Assembly (NCBI GenBank): GCA_934196125.1
Contig: CAKPVT010000003.1
Span: forward strand, 1 to 64,000
Reading direction: 5' to 3'
From: an uncultured Streptococcus sp.
GTDB taxonomy: Bacteria > Bacillota > Bacilli > Lactobacillales > Streptococcaceae
Length of the DNA stretch: 64,000 bases
Shown: piece by piece, positions 55,597 through 64,000 of the stretch
How the letters are laid out: the number at the start of each line of letters is the position of its first letter
Numbering within the stretch: the stretch's first letter is position 1
The notes under the pieces: generated by a model
Seen by the model: the letters and a program-made list of their open reading frames with translations, nothing else
Databases searched by the model: none
Told to the model about the DNA's origin: nothing
Position numbers and translations under genes: made by a program

Positions 55597-56252
55597 CAGG
55601 CATTCGTTGGCAGCAAGTCTCTTTTGTCGTCAAATTTATTGGCTTTTTTGCTCTTTTAAAAGTGGTCATGGTGTATTTGTTTGCACCGAATTATGGCGAA
55701 ACAATTTACGGAACCAAGACTATTTTGCTACAAGGCTATGGGTGATTTTATCTTACCAGTCAAGAATTATTTTACCTGTTTAACCTTGCTTTGAAATATT
55801 TTTGCACGGTTCCGCTGGCTGTCTTATTTCTTATGACAACGCAGCCAAGTCAATTTGCTTCAAGTTTGAATCAAATCGGTGTACCTTATAAGATTGCCTA
55901 TGCAGTTAGTTTGACGCTACGCTACATTCCTGACGTGCAAGAAGAATTTTACATGATTCGAATGTCACAAGAAGCGCGTGGACTGGAACTATCACAAAAA
56001 GAAAAACTAATGAAACGTATCAAAGGAAATCTACAAATTGTCATTCCCTTAATTTTCAGCTCACTTGAGCGAATTGATACGGTGTCAACAGCTATGGAGC
56101 TACGTCGTTTTGGAAAAAATAAAAAACGTACTTGGTACACTTATCAAAAATTTACAACAGGGGATTTGCTAACCATTGTTATTTTACTAGTCATTATTAG
56201 TTTGTGGCTTTTCCACCTTAACCAAGGGCGTTTTTACAATCCTTGGCATTAA
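55597..56252 (+). pseudogene. ecfT: EcfT transmembrane component of an ECF vitamin transporter, broken
   Basis: From about 55597 the frame encodes IRWQQVSFVVKFIGFFALLK and then YGETIYGTKTILLQGYG, an in-frame TGA at about 55744, and then the well-kept rest: YLFNLALKYFCTVPLAVLFL, RMSQEARGLELSQKEKLMKR and TVSTAMELRRFGKNKKRTWY. The A-R-G motifs that couple to the ATPase (SQEARG, ELRRFG) are intact. The first about 100 residues are missing, replaced by the LXG/immunity segment. Confidence 0.75.
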
Positions 56253-56305
56253 AAAAAGCGTATAAACCAGAACAATTAGCTGTTCAACGGTTTATACGTT
56301 TTTTT
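56252..56305. terminator. Bidirectional terminator between ecfT and ktrA
   Basis: CGTATAAACC (56259-56268) pairs with GGTTTATACG (56289-56298), and an inner GAACA/TGTTC stem extends it. Runs of A on the left and T on the right serve both strands. Confidence 0.9.
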
Positions 56306-56306
56306 C

Positions 56307-56978
56307 TTATTTCAAATAACCAAGATAATCAAATTTTTCAAATGTATTGTCATTTGCAATGGCAACGACTTCAGTATTGGCTTCAAAAGCTTGGTTGGGA
56401 TTGATAGGGGTATCAAGACTTGACGTTGATTTTTTACGAATACCGATTAAATTAAGATCGTATTTGTGTCGAAGGTCCAGCTGAACTAGACTTTTTCCAA
56501 CCCAAGAATCAGGAATAGAAAATTCAATCATAGCAATATTATCCTCGATGTGAATAATATTTTTAATATGGTGTCGAAGCATATTTGAAGCAACTCTTTT
56601 TCCAGAGTCGCGCTCTGGTGTGATAACTTTAGTCGCCCCAATGCCGTAAAGCACTTCTTCATAAGATGCATTTTTAGCTTTGGCAAGAATAGTTTTTACC
56701 CCTAATTTTTTACAATGCATAATGGCAAGAACTGAAGATTCTAAGGTGTTTCCAGTTGCAATTACGACAACATCACATTGCGCAATGCCGACGGCTTTTA
56801 AAAATTCAATATCTGTCATATCACCAACCGCTGCCTTAGTTGCCATATCAGCCACATTTTGAACGAGATTTTCATCTCTATCTAAAGCAATGACCTCTTG
56901 CTCGAATTTATTTAATTCTTCAACAACAGTACGTCCAAAAATTCCTAATCCAAGAACTCCAAAAATCTTTTTTGTCAT
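56307..56978 (-). CDS. ktrA: Potassium uptake regulatory subunit KtrA/TrkA
   Basis: 223 residues with an RCK domain: the Rossmann start FGVLGLGIFGRTVVEELNKF, the acidic IALDRD that binds the ribose of NAD or ATP, and a C-terminal RCK_C domain (about 140-223). It forms the cytoplasmic ring gating the KtrB channel. It follows ktrB by 11 bp in one operon. Confidence 0.92.
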   Translation of the reverse strand: MTKKIFGVLGLGIFGRTVVEELNKFEQEVIALDRDENLVQNVADMATKAAVGDMTDIEFLKAVGIAQCDVVVIATGNTLESSVLAIMHCKKLGVKTILAKAKNASYEEVLYGIGATKVITPERDSGKRVASNMLRHHIKNIIHIEDNIAMIEFSIPDSWVGKSLVQLDLRHKYDLNLIGIRKKSTSSLDTPINPNQAFEANTEVVAIANDNTFEKFDYLGYLK

Positions 56979-56989
56979 AATAATTTCCT

Positions 56990-58363
56990 CTAACCAACAT
57001 TAATATTTGTTTGTGCGTAGCAAATATCTTTTTCCTTCTTTTGCAAAAGACTAAGTAGGACAGTAATCGGTCCAACACGTCCGATAAACATAAGTGTCAT
57101 GATGACAAATCGCCCTGCTTGCGATAATTTAGGCGTTAAATCCATGGAAACTCCGACCGTAGCAATCGCAGAAATGGCTTCAAACAGCAAAGCTAGCGGG
57201 TCATGATTCGGTTCAAATTCCAAAAGCAACAGATAGCCGATGATTAAAATAGTAAAGAAAAAGATTAACACGGTCAGTGTTTGTTTTATCGCTTTATTGG
57301 CAATAACGCGGTGGCGGAAAGTGACTTCATTTTGCCCTGCAAGTTCGGATTTGAAAAGCAAGAAGGCAATTGCGACTGTTGTCACCTTAACACCGCCAGC
57401 CGTACCACCAGGAGCACCACCGATAATCATTTGAATCATATAAAGAACATTCGTTGCTGAATGCGTATCAAGATAAGAAATCGTTGCAAATCCAGCCGTC
57501 CTCATGGTTACTGATTGGAAAAAGCAGACCATGATTTGCTGAAAAATGGTGTATTGCCCAATTGTCTTAGCATTTTTAAATTCGATTAGCCACGTCAATG
57601 CTGTTCCAAGCAGTAAAAGAATTCCCGTTGTGGCAAGCACTAAGCGTGTCTGGTTGCTTAATGAGCGGGAAAATGCAGAAAAGCGATAAGGTTTGTCTTT
57701 GATAAAGTGTTTGATAGCTTTTTTCAAATCCATCCAAACAGCAAACCCGATTCCACCAGATACGATTGCGGCAGCAATTGCCACGTTAACCAAGGGATTC
57801 AGAACGAATTGTTTAAGGCTAGCATCGCCAAAATTATCAAACCCAGCATTACAAAAAGCAGAGACAGCAAGAAAAATGGCATTAAAAATACCGTGCCACA
57901 AGCCAAAACGTGGAATAAAATCAAAGAGCAATACAATAGCAACCAAGGACTCGATAATAAAAGTAATTTTGTAAGCATTAAAAAGGTAATGCCTAAGGTC
58001 ATTGTTATTGTCATAGCTAAGTGCTGATTGTAGCAAACTCTGCTCTGATAAATTCATGCGACGACGTAAAAGGTAGGTACTGATTGCAATTAAAGTAACC
58101 AATCCTAGTCCGCCAATTTGTATGAGACACATTGCAATCACTTGACCGAGTCCATTATAAACACTTGCGACAGGAACGACTGATAATCCCGTCACACAAA
58201 CCATTGAAACCACATTGAACAAGTGGTCAAGGTAAGTAGTGCTAGGAGCATCGGCATAGTGAACTATCGGGAGTGAGAGTAACAAACTCCCAATAAAAAT
58301 GACGATGACAAAACTAAACGTTAACCGTCGCGTACTTGTTAAAGATTTAAAAATGCTATTCAA
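56990..58363 (-). CDS. ktrB: Potassium transporter KtrB/TrkH
   Basis: 457 residues, with four repeated M-P-M units typical of the TrkH/Ktr superfamily. Filter-like segments are MVCVTGLSVV, SAFCNAGFDNFGDAS, TMRTAGFATI and AISAIATVGVSMDL. It imports potassium with KtrA. It is upstream of ktrA on the minus strand. Confidence 0.93.
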   Translation of the reverse strand: MNSIFKSLTSTRRLTFSFVIVIFIGSLLLSLPIVHYADAPSTTYLDHLFNVVSMVCVTGLSVVPVASVYNGLGQVIAMCLIQIGGLGLVTLIAISTYLLRRRMNLSEQSLLQSALSYDNNNDLRHYLFNAYKITFIIESLVAIVLLFDFIPRFGLWHGIFNAIFLAVSAFCNAGFDNFGDASLKQFVLNPLVNVAIAAAIVSGGIGFAVWMDLKKAIKHFIKDKPYRFSAFSRSLSNQTRLVLATTGILLLLGTALTWLIEFKNAKTIGQYTIFQQIMVCFFQSVTMRTAGFATISYLDTHSATNVLYMIQMIIGGAPGGTAGGVKVTTVAIAFLLFKSELAGQNEVTFRHRVIANKAIKQTLTVLIFFFTILIIGYLLLLEFEPNHDPLALLFEAISAIATVGVSMDLTPKLSQAGRFVIMTLMFIGRVGPITVLLSLLQKKEKDICYAQTNINVG

Positions 58364-58432
58364 AGAGTATTCCTCCTAAACTCCAAAACGGTTTTCAAAG
58401 CCTTCTAAAAGAGCCTCACGACTCATAATATA

Positions 58433-59146
58433 TTAAAGAGGTTTTTTATTTGGCATCCCAACCTTACGTGGGTATTTATTTGGTGTTTCTTTTTTCTTTT
58501 CAAGAATTGTGATTTGGCGACTATCGCCATTTGGCAATTCATAATGATAATTGTCTATGAGTTTTGAAAAAAGAATTGTCATGGCATTTTTGGCATTTGC
58601 CAATTCTTCTTCGGCAGCAGAAGCCTTAAGAGCAATTAATTGCCCACCAACTTTTAAAAATGGGATTGTCAATTCGGTCAAGACTTGGAGATGAGCAACA
58701 GCTCGTGCTGTTACAATATCATAGCTTGCGCGGAAATGCTTATCTTGACCAAAATCTTCAGCACGTCCATGGTAAAAATGAACTCCCTCTAAGCCAAGTT
58801 CATCTGCCAATAAATTAAGAAAATTAATACGCTTATTTAGCGAATCAATGATAGTAACATCAATATCAGGGTATAAAATCTTGATAGGAATACTTGGAAA
58901 ACCAGCTCCAGCTCCAATATCTAGCAAACGAATCGCTTGATTTGTTATTTTTCCTTGAAGAACAGGGGCAATAGAATCATAAAAATGTTTCAAATAAACG
59001 CCCTCTTCATCTGTAATAGCCGTCAAATTAATTTTTTGATTCCATTCAACCAAAAGCTCAAAATAACGCTCAAATTGCTTTTTTTGTGTATCTGTCAACT
59101 CAAAACCTTGTTGACTAAGTTTTTTATAAAATTCTTCAGGTGTCAT
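58433..59146 (-). CDS. rsmG: 16S rRNA (guanine527-N7) methyltransferase RsmG
   Basis: 237 residues from ATG 59146 ([17 protein letters not shown]), matching family length; a longer frame from 59197 is not preferred. It shows [20 protein letters not shown] (SAM motif) and [15 protein letters not shown]. It methylates G527 of 16S rRNA, and loss gives low-level streptomycin resistance. It is convergent with nothing; lemA lies divergent across a 332-bp gap. Confidence 0.95.
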   Translation of the reverse strand: MTPEEFYKKLSQQGFELTDTQKKQFERYFELLVEWNQKINLTAITDEEGVYLKHFYDSIAPVLQGKITNQAIRLLDIGAGAGFPSIPIKILYPDIDVTIIDSLNKRINFLNLLADELGLEGVHFYHGRAEDFGQDKHFRASYDIVTARAVAHLQVLTELTIPFLKVGGQLIALKASAAEEELANAKNAMTILFSKLIDNYHYELPNGDSRQITILEKKKETPNKYPRKVGMPNKKPL

Positions 59147-59350
59147 GATTATCAGTAAAGAAAGCATTAGTAGCCTGCAAGACACAAACCACCACAACTT
59201 TCCTCTAATATCCTTTCAATTCCAATATATGTCATCTTATTTTACCATAAAATTCCATCCAATAACATTCTTAGAAATGGTTATAACACCCGAAAAAACT
59301 ATTTTTCCTCCACCTTCCTATGTAATCACTTTAAGAATTGAACGAAAATT

Positions 59351-59358
59351 GATATAAT
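59351..59358 (+). promoter_or_regulatory. lemA promoter -10 in the rsmG-lemA gap
   Basis: TATAAT at 59353-59358 with a TGA extension before it; the -35 is weak. The rest of the 332-bp divergent region is AT-rich and shows no hairpin or gene that I can support. Confidence 0.45.
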
Positions 59359-59478
59359 AAGCCTAGAAAGTATATTTTTATCTATTTATTTTAGTAGTTT
59401 ATCAAAAGCTTTTGTGTAGCGGTAGGTTACAAAAAGCAACTGATTTTGGAAGAGTATGTCATACCTAAGGAGGAATTT

Positions 59479-60033
59479 ATGATTTTTGTTATTATTGCTA
59501 TTATTATTGTTGTTTTAGTGCTTTGGATTATTGCTGTCTATAATGGTCTTGTAAAAAGTCGTATGCAAACTAAGGAATCTTGGAGTCAAATTGATGTGCA
59601 ACTCAAACGTCGTAATGACCTCATTCCGAATCTGATTGAGACTGTAAAAGGCTACGCAGCTTATGAAGAAAAAACATTTGCTAAGATTACAGAATTACGC
59701 AGTCAAGTTGCCCAAGCAGAAACACCGGCAGAAGCAATGCACGTGTCAAATGCTCTTACTAAACAACTTTCAAGCTTGATTGCTGTTGCTGAAAATTATC
59801 CTGAACTTAAAGCTAATAACAGCTTTATCAAGTTGCAAGATGAATTGACAAATACAGAAAACAAAATTTCTTATTCACGTCAATTGTTCAATACAACAAC
59901 AGCAAATTATAATGTTAAATTAGAAACTTTCCCAAGTAATATCATCGCAGGTGTGTTCGGCTTTAAACCAAGCCAATTCTTGGAAACACCTGAAGATGAA
60001 AAAGAAACACCAAAAGTATCATTTGACTTCTAA
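59479..60033 (+). CDS. lemA: LemA family membrane protein
   Basis: 184 residues from ATG 59479 behind AAGGAGG. One N-terminal membrane helix ([20 protein letters not shown]) is followed by the LemA coiled-coil bundle: [39 protein letters not shown] and [12 protein letters not shown]. The function is poorly known. It pairs with htpX, which lies 125 bp downstream, in most streptococci. Confidence 0.94.
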   Translation: MIFVIIAIIIVVLVLWIIAVYNGLVKSRMQTKESWSQIDVQLKRRNDLIPNLIETVKGYAAYEEKTFAKITELRSQVAQAETPAEAMHVSNALTKQLSSLIAVAENYPELKANNSFIKLQDELTNTENKISYSRQLFNTTTANYNVKLETFPSNIIAGVFGFKPSQFLETPEDEKETPKVSFDF

Positions 60034-60158
60034 AAAATGGTGTTTTGAGAAGTTGTTTTAAAGCAACCTTTAGTAAAGAAAGGAATAAAATGGAAGGTCT
60101 CTTGAATGGTTGGTGACTTTAACAACTCAAAGAGACTTTCTATTTTCTTAATAAAATC

Positions 60159-61061
60159 ATGTTATACAATCAAATTTCTAGTAACAAGCGAAGAACGGTT
60201 GTTTTGATTCTTGTTTTCTTCTTGATTTTGTCAGCTATTGGTGCCGCAGTTGGCTATCTTTGGTTAGATAGTCTAGAATTCGGTGTGGTTATCGCCTTAA
60301 TCATTGGTGGAATCTATGCTGCTAGTATGATTTTTCAATCTACAAATGTTGTCATGTCAATGAATAATGCGCGTGAAGTCAGCGAGGAAGAAGCTCCAGA
60401 ACTTTATCATATTGTAGAAGATATGGCAATGGTGGCACAAATTCCAATGCCGCGCGTGTTTATCGTTGAAGATGATTCTTTAAATGCGTTTGCGACAGGT
60501 TCAAGTCCTGAAAATGCTGCTGTCGCAGCCACTACAGGATTGTTAGCTGTGATGAATCGTGAAGAGTTGGAAGGTGTTATCGGACACGAAGTTAGTCATA
60601 TTCGTAATTACGATATCCGCATTTCTACCATTGCTGTCGCCTTAGCCAGCGCAGTGACTTTGATTACTAGTATCGGTAGCCGCATGATGTGGTTTGGCGG
60701 AGGTGGCAATCGTCGCCGTTCGAATAACCGTGATGAGGGTGGTCTTGGTATTTTGATGTTGCTCTTTTCAATTTTATCGTTAATTTTAGCACCACTTGCC
60801 GCAACTCTCGTTCAATTAGCCATTTCACGGCAACGTGAATACCTTGCTGATGCCAGTTCTGTTGGACTCACTCGCAACCCTGAAGGAATGATTAAAGCAC
60901 TTCAAAAACTGGAGCAATCTTCTCCAATGCATCATCCTGTTGATGAAGCAAGTGCGGCACTCTATATTAATGACCCTATCAAAAAAAAAGAAAGAACAAC
61001 ATCATTGTTCAATACACACCCATCTATTTCGGATCGTATTGAACGTCTTCGTCAAATGTAA
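60159..61061 (+). CDS. htpX: Membrane zinc metalloprotease HtpX
   Basis: 300 residues, M48 family. Two N-terminal membrane helices, the HEVSH zinc motif in [14 protein letters not shown] near residue 145, two more helices, and the glutamate ligand in [16 protein letters not shown]. It degrades damaged membrane proteins. It lies between lemA and yceD as in S. pyogenes. Confidence 0.95.
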   Translation: MLYNQISSNKRRTVVLILVFFLILSAIGAAVGYLWLDSLEFGVVIALIIGGIYAASMIFQSTNVVMSMNNAREVSEEEAPELYHIVEDMAMVAQIPMPRVFIVEDDSLNAFATGSSPENAAVAATTGLLAVMNREELEGVIGHEVSHIRNYDIRISTIAVALASAVTLITSIGSRMMWFGGGGNRRRSNNRDEGGLGILMLLFSILSLILAPLAATLVQLAISRQREYLADASSVGLTRNPEGMIKALQKLEQSSPMHHPVDEASAALYINDPIKKKERTTSLFNTHPSISDRIERLRQM

Positions 61062-61202
61062 GTATTTTTCTCCTTCACACGCTTGTGTGAAGTTTTTTGT
61101 TGCTACATTATTCAATAAGCTTTATTATTGGTAGTAATATGTACAGACAATACCGTAAAAAGTTGGTATAATAGTAAAGAAATTTTAAAAGAGGTAGTAA
61201 TA

Positions 61203-61739
61203 ATGATGTTTTCAATTTCGGAAATAAAAAAGAATCCAGATGGAATTGATTTTAATTCTGTTTTAGAAATTAAAGAAAAATTAATAGAACGTAACAAAGA
61301 TGTGCTAGATGTTAAAGAGGTTTTTGTACAAGGGACTATTTCCTACGATGATGGCTTATATTTGTTAAATTATACACTTGATTATACAATTACATTACCG
61401 TCAAGTCGCTCAATGCTACCTGTAGATGTACATCAAGTTGAAGAAGTCTCAGAAATTTTTATTGAAGCAGTGGATATTCATGCAAAAGAAGATCTTGTTA
61501 GAGAAAATCTTGTTTTAGTACTTGAAGAAGATTATATTGATTTAGAAGAGAGCGCTATTGATAATATTTTATTAACGATTCCAATGCAAGTTTTAAGCGA
61601 AGAGGAACAAAATTCTGACACAATGCCATCAGGAAATAGCTGGTCAGTTTTGACAGAAGAGCAATATGATGCCCTGCAAGATAAGAAGAAAAAAGAAAAT
61701 AATCCGTTTTATGCTTTAAGTGGATTGTTTGAAGATTGA
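61203..61739 (+). CDS. YceD-like protein (DUF177)
   Basis: 178 residues from ATG 61203 or 61206, behind AAGAGGTAG. The core LPVDVHQVEEVSEIFIEAVD and the acidic DLEESAIDNILLTIPMQVL mark DUF177; the usual C-terminal cysteine motif is replaced by a PFYALSGLFED ending. The family is linked to 23S rRNA metabolism and RpmF. In S. pyogenes the covR gene follows it directly. Confidence 0.88.
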   Translation: MMFSISEIKKNPDGIDFNSVLEIKEKLIERNKDVLDVKEVFVQGTISYDDGLYLLNYTLDYTITLPSSRSMLPVDVHQVEEVSEIFIEAVDIHAKEDLVRENLVLVLEEDYIDLEESAIDNILLTIPMQVLSEEEQNSDTMPSGNSWSVLTEEQYDALQDKKKKENNPFYALSGLFED

Positions 61740-61942
61740 TACTATTTTTAATAAAAAAATAAAATATTCTTGAATTATAGTTAACGCTTTGATATACTTT
61801 TAAAGTGATATAGTATACTTATTTTTATTGTTTATTTTGAGAATATTATAACAAAGTGATGGAAATGCTATAATCTTTTTCTTATTGGGAAACAAAGAAG
61901 GTGCTCTGTATAGGAGTGTATACTTTTAAAAGGTTGGTGACA

Positions 61943-62205
61943 ATGAGTAAAAAGATTTTAATTATTGAAGATGAAAAAAATCTTGCACGCTTTGTGTCTT
62001 TGGAGTTACAACATGAAGGTTATTCTGTAGTTATAGAAACAAACGGACGCTTAGGGCTTCAAATGGCTCTTGATGACGATTTTGACTTGATTTAATGCTT
62101 CCAGATATGGATGGATTTGAAATCACACGTCGTCTTCGATTGGAAAAAGAAACTTCTATCATTATGATGACAGCCCGTGATTCTATCATGGATATTGTTG
62201 CTGTG
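61943..62205 (+). pseudogene. covR: covR (csrR) response regulator, truncated and frameshifted
   Basis: ATG 61943 opens MSKKILIIEDEKNLARFVSL and LELQHEGYSVVIETNGRLGL, as in CovR. The frame ends at DFDLI where about ten bases appear deleted before MLPDMDGFEITRRLR (the phospho-aspartate segment LILLDLMLP is lost). Homology continues through MMTARDSIMDIVA and stops at about 62205. The DNA-binding domain and the covS kinase gene, expected next, are absent. Confidence 0.85.
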
Positions 62206-62395
62206 CTGTGTCATTATAAGCTCCTTTTATTGACTTGTCAAATATTCTTATGCAAAAAATTACTTTATATTATTATGATACCATACTCATGATATTGCGT
62301 ACAATACTATCTATAACTGGATGTATTGACATGATAAAAAGTATTTTTTCTTCTACCTTCTTATAATTACTGTATTACAATGTAATAACAAAAAA

Positions 62396-62431
62396 CGAAG
62401 CTTATTTTTAAAATCTAGCTTCGCTTTTTTA
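62396..62431. terminator. Terminator after higA, usable in both directions
   Basis: CGAAGCT (62396-62402) pairs with AGCTTCG (62417-62423), then CTTTTTT on the plus strand and A-runs on the left. It is the only feature in the gap between the covR remnant and higA apart from a small TATTAC/GTAATA hairpin at about 62372-62386. Confidence 0.7.
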
Positions 62432-62440
62432 GCTTCCTCA

Positions 62441-62761
62441 CTATATAATTGCCCAGTCATAAGGAGAAATATTGTCTAGCTCCTTGTATTTTTTCTTTTC
62501 AAGTTGTTCAAGCTGATAAGTACTATCCATTCTTAATAAAAAGACAGCAGGAATTCCAGTTGCTTTTTCTATTTTTAGTGCTACTTCACTACTCATGAAT
62601 TTCTTGCGATTAAGAATATCAGAAATATAAGCTTGACTTACATTGATACGACTAGCAAGTTCTGCTTGTGTGATGCTATAGTGTTTCATTGTCTCCTTGA
62701 GCGTATCTCGAGCAGAAAATTCAGAAATATCAACTTCAATTTTATTGTTTCGATTCAACAT
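62441..62761 (-). CDS. higA: HigA-type antitoxin (XRE family)
   Basis: 106 residues. The helix-turn-helix ITQAELASRINVSQAYISDI with LNRKKFMSSEVALKIEKATG is the HigA/VapI pattern. It has a long N-terminal lead (NKIEVDISEFSARDTLKETM) and ends SPYDWAII. It follows the toxin gene, the toxin-first order typical of higBA, with an AGGAGG site in front. It should neutralise and autoregulate. Confidence 0.88.
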   Translation of the reverse strand: MLNRNNKIEVDISEFSARDTLKETMKHYSITQAELASRINVSQAYISDILNRKKFMSSEVALKIEKATGIPAVFLLRMDSTYQLEQLEKKKYKELDNISPYDWAII

Positions 62762-62772
62762 TTTTCTACCTC

Positions 62773-63096
62773 CTAATGATAATCTTCACTTTCTATAATA
62801 GAAAGTGTAACAATTTCGCTTTTATGAGTGGTTAGCTTATCGCTTTTATCCTAGCCTTCAAAAATTAGTCTAAAATTTGCGGCAACATCTACTGCGAATT
62901 GTTGCTTATGTTCTCCTGATAATTGATGTAAGCGAGGCGGTGGTAAGTGACTGATTTGAGATAAATTTTCTGCAACAGTAAATTCCTTTAAACGTTGTTT
63001 AATTCTTAATGCTCTATCTTTTCCATAGAACTTAACCACTTTTCGTTCATCAGATAAAATTTTAGTGAGCTTATTCGTTTCTCCGAAATATTCCAT
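62773..63096 (-). pseudogene. higB: HigB-type toxin gene with an amber stop
   Basis: From ATG 63096 (MEYFGETNKLTKILSDERKV) the RelE/HigB-like fold runs through RLHQLSGEHKQQFAVDVAAN and FRLIFEG, then TAG at 62853-62851. The same frame continues DKSDKLTTHKSEIVTLSIIE and ends SEDYH at 62773, 11 bp before higA. A single base change (for example from a tyrosine codon) would restore a 107-residue toxin. As it stands, the last strand with the C-terminal part is lost. Confidence 0.8.
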
Positions 63097-63180
63097 AATT
63101 TCACTTTCTTTCGTTGATAAACAAATTATAACAAAAAGTTATAATTTAGTCAAAAATAATATAACCTTTTGTTGTACAGT

Positions 63181-63303
63181 CTACTTATGTTTTAACGTAA
63201 CTTTAGTATCACTGTTGTGGTCAAACTTTTTTGTAACACTTTGCCCTGAGTCATAAAGTTCTACTAGAGTTTCTTTGAAACTTTGTTCATATCGTTTAAC
63301 CAT
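63181..63303 (-). pseudogene. IS3-family orfA, N-terminal fragment
   Basis: ATG 63303 opens MVKRYEQSFKETLVELYDSG and QSVTKKFD, the start of an IS3-type orfA helix-turn-helix, then departs into HNSDTKVTLKHK and stops. It differs from both IS3 elements at 34-36 kb. Confidence 0.6.
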
Positions 63304-63363
63304 AATTGGAGTGTACCAAATTACCTAAAATACTGTCCATTTTTTCTAGGATAACATCAAGAC

Positions 63364-63480
63364 ACAGTAATCGCCCCAACAATTGGATAGACATCTGTCA
63401 CTGCATGAAAAAGCGCAAGTAAAACTACAAATAAAAAACTTCTCCATAGTTTAGAGAAGTAATTTAAATCTTTTTATTAA
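63364..63480 (-). pseudogene. Short membrane-protein fragment after the HdeD-like gene
   Basis: A minus-strand frame without a start encodes LNYFSKLWRSFLFVVLLALF and HAVTDVYPIVGAITVS before a stop. It reads as one membrane helix of a lost transporter. Unrecognised. Confidence 0.25.
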
Positions 63481-63483
63481 AAT

Positions 63484-63996
63484 TTACCATGTGAAATAGC
63501 GAATTATTTTGAAAATACCAAGTACAAGCATAACTGTACCGAGAAGTGTCCAAAGCAACATTGCGCCCCACAAAGGTGCAAGTAGAAGCATAAGACCAGC
63601 AACTACGCTAATAATTCCTGAAAGAATCGTCCAAAATTTAGAAGGAGAATAAGAAATGAAAGCAAAAGACAAGACTCCTTCAGTAATCCAAGTAAACCCA
63701 ATCAAAAGTCCACTAATAAGGAACAAAATACTTTCAGCTGCTCCTAAATTAATTAATGAAAAGATTCCAGCAATTAAATAAACTACACCTAAAAGAAGAT
63801 GTCCAAACCTAGACCATGCTTCTTCATCCTTCAAAGAAAAAGTAGAAACAAGATAAGAAATTCCAATTAAAATAAAACCAGCTCCAACTACTACGGTACC
63901 TATCTGTGCTGTACGTCCAGGCCAAAACAAAATAAGTAATCCCATAATAGTAGAAACAAGGCCACTAATTCCAACATTGTTACGTAAATTTTTCAA
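63484..63996 (-). CDS. HdeD-family (DUF308) acid-resistance-like membrane protein
   Basis: 170 residues with six membrane helices in three similar pairs (GLLILFWPGRTAQIGTVVVG, IAGIFSLINLGAAESILFLI, VAGLMLLLAPLWGAMLLWTL), the repeat plan of HdeD. The start used is TTG at 63996, only four bases from the window edge, so its ribosome site cannot be judged and the gene may begin further upstream. Confidence 0.82.
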   Translation of the reverse strand: MKNLRNNVGISGLVSTIMGLLILFWPGRTAQIGTVVVGAGFILIGISYLVSTFSLKDEEAWSRFGHLLLGVVYLIAGIFSLINLGAAESILFLISGLLIGFTWITEGVLSFAFISYSPSKFWTILSGIISVVAGLMLLLAPLWGAMLLWTLLGTVMLVLGIFKIIRYFTW

Positions 63997-64000
63997 GATA

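Noticed and set aside
63229..63249. TGTAACACTTTGCCCTGA resembling the inverted repeat of the IS3 element at 34.5-35.7 kb
   Set aside because: The sequence lies inside the coding frame of a different IS3 orfA fragment (QSVT codons), so the match is probably chance.
1..64000. tRNA, rRNA, prophage or integrative element with attachment sites
   Set aside because: No cloverleaf, rRNA-like stretch, integrase or phage structural gene was seen on either strand; mobile sequence is limited to transposon and IS remnants.

Overview
The window reads as a low-GC Gram-positive chromosome, and the gene content points to the genus Streptococcus: scrR-scrB/scrA-scrK beside secA, an acpS-alr-recG run, codY, gatCAB, a yqeG-yqeH-yhbY-nadD-yqeK-rsfS housekeeping cluster, an atm-type methionine uptake operon with a streptococcal MET-box, ktrAB, and lemA-htpX-yceD-covR in the order known from S. 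pyogenes. Relics of a type VII secretion system (T7SS) and of LXG effectors suggest the S. bovis/S. equinus complex; the species is an inference.

Layout. 1-5.7 kb: sucrose utilisation (regulator, hydrolase, PTS permease, fructokinase). 6-13.4 kb: secA, DAHP synthase, acpS, alr, recG. 13.4-25.2 kb: asparaginase, a HAD-MazG fusion, uspA, a membrane glycerophosphodiesterase, an aminotransferase, codY-pncA and gatCAB. codY is preceded by a CodY-box and nine perfect 9-bp repeats in its predicted 5' leader. 25.2-28.9 kb: an array of toxin C-terminus/immunity cassettes separated by a repeated, covarying structured element. 28.9-36.2 kb: a mobile-element graveyard with a 5'-truncated Tn3-family transposase, a BI-1 family membrane protein, an ISLre2 remnant overlapped by a tiny holin-like toxin gene, a decayed complete IS3 element, and a second IS3 remnant joined to the 3' end of an MFS exporter gene. 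36.6-42.5 kb: intact housekeeping cluster ending in tmcAL. 42.5-46.4 kb: an orphan MerR-type palindrome, small T7SS-associated genes (DUF4176), yebC, an essC fragment, an IS110 fragment and a broken solute-binding protein. 46.4-54.2 kb: methionine transporter operon, then brnQ and sstT. 54.2-56.2 kb: the end of an LXG effector, membrane immunity-like genes and a broken ecfT. 56.3-61.7 kb: ktrAB, rsmG, lemA, htpX, yceD. 61.9-64 kb: a truncated covR with no covS, a higBA-like pair whose toxin carries an amber stop, IS debris and an HdeD-family protein.

How it fits together. Core genes are intact and mostly in tight, translationally coupled operons. Decay is confined to accessory islands, and much of it belongs to one theme: interbacterial competition by T7SS/LXG toxins. 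An essC piece, DUF4176, an LXG tail with membrane immunity genes and a cassette array are scattered over 30 kb. The cassette array, with its shared 55-residue stub and conserved structured spacer, is the best candidate for an under-described system. The changed control regions (codY leader repeats, lost covRS) are the most interesting points in otherwise ordinary sequence.
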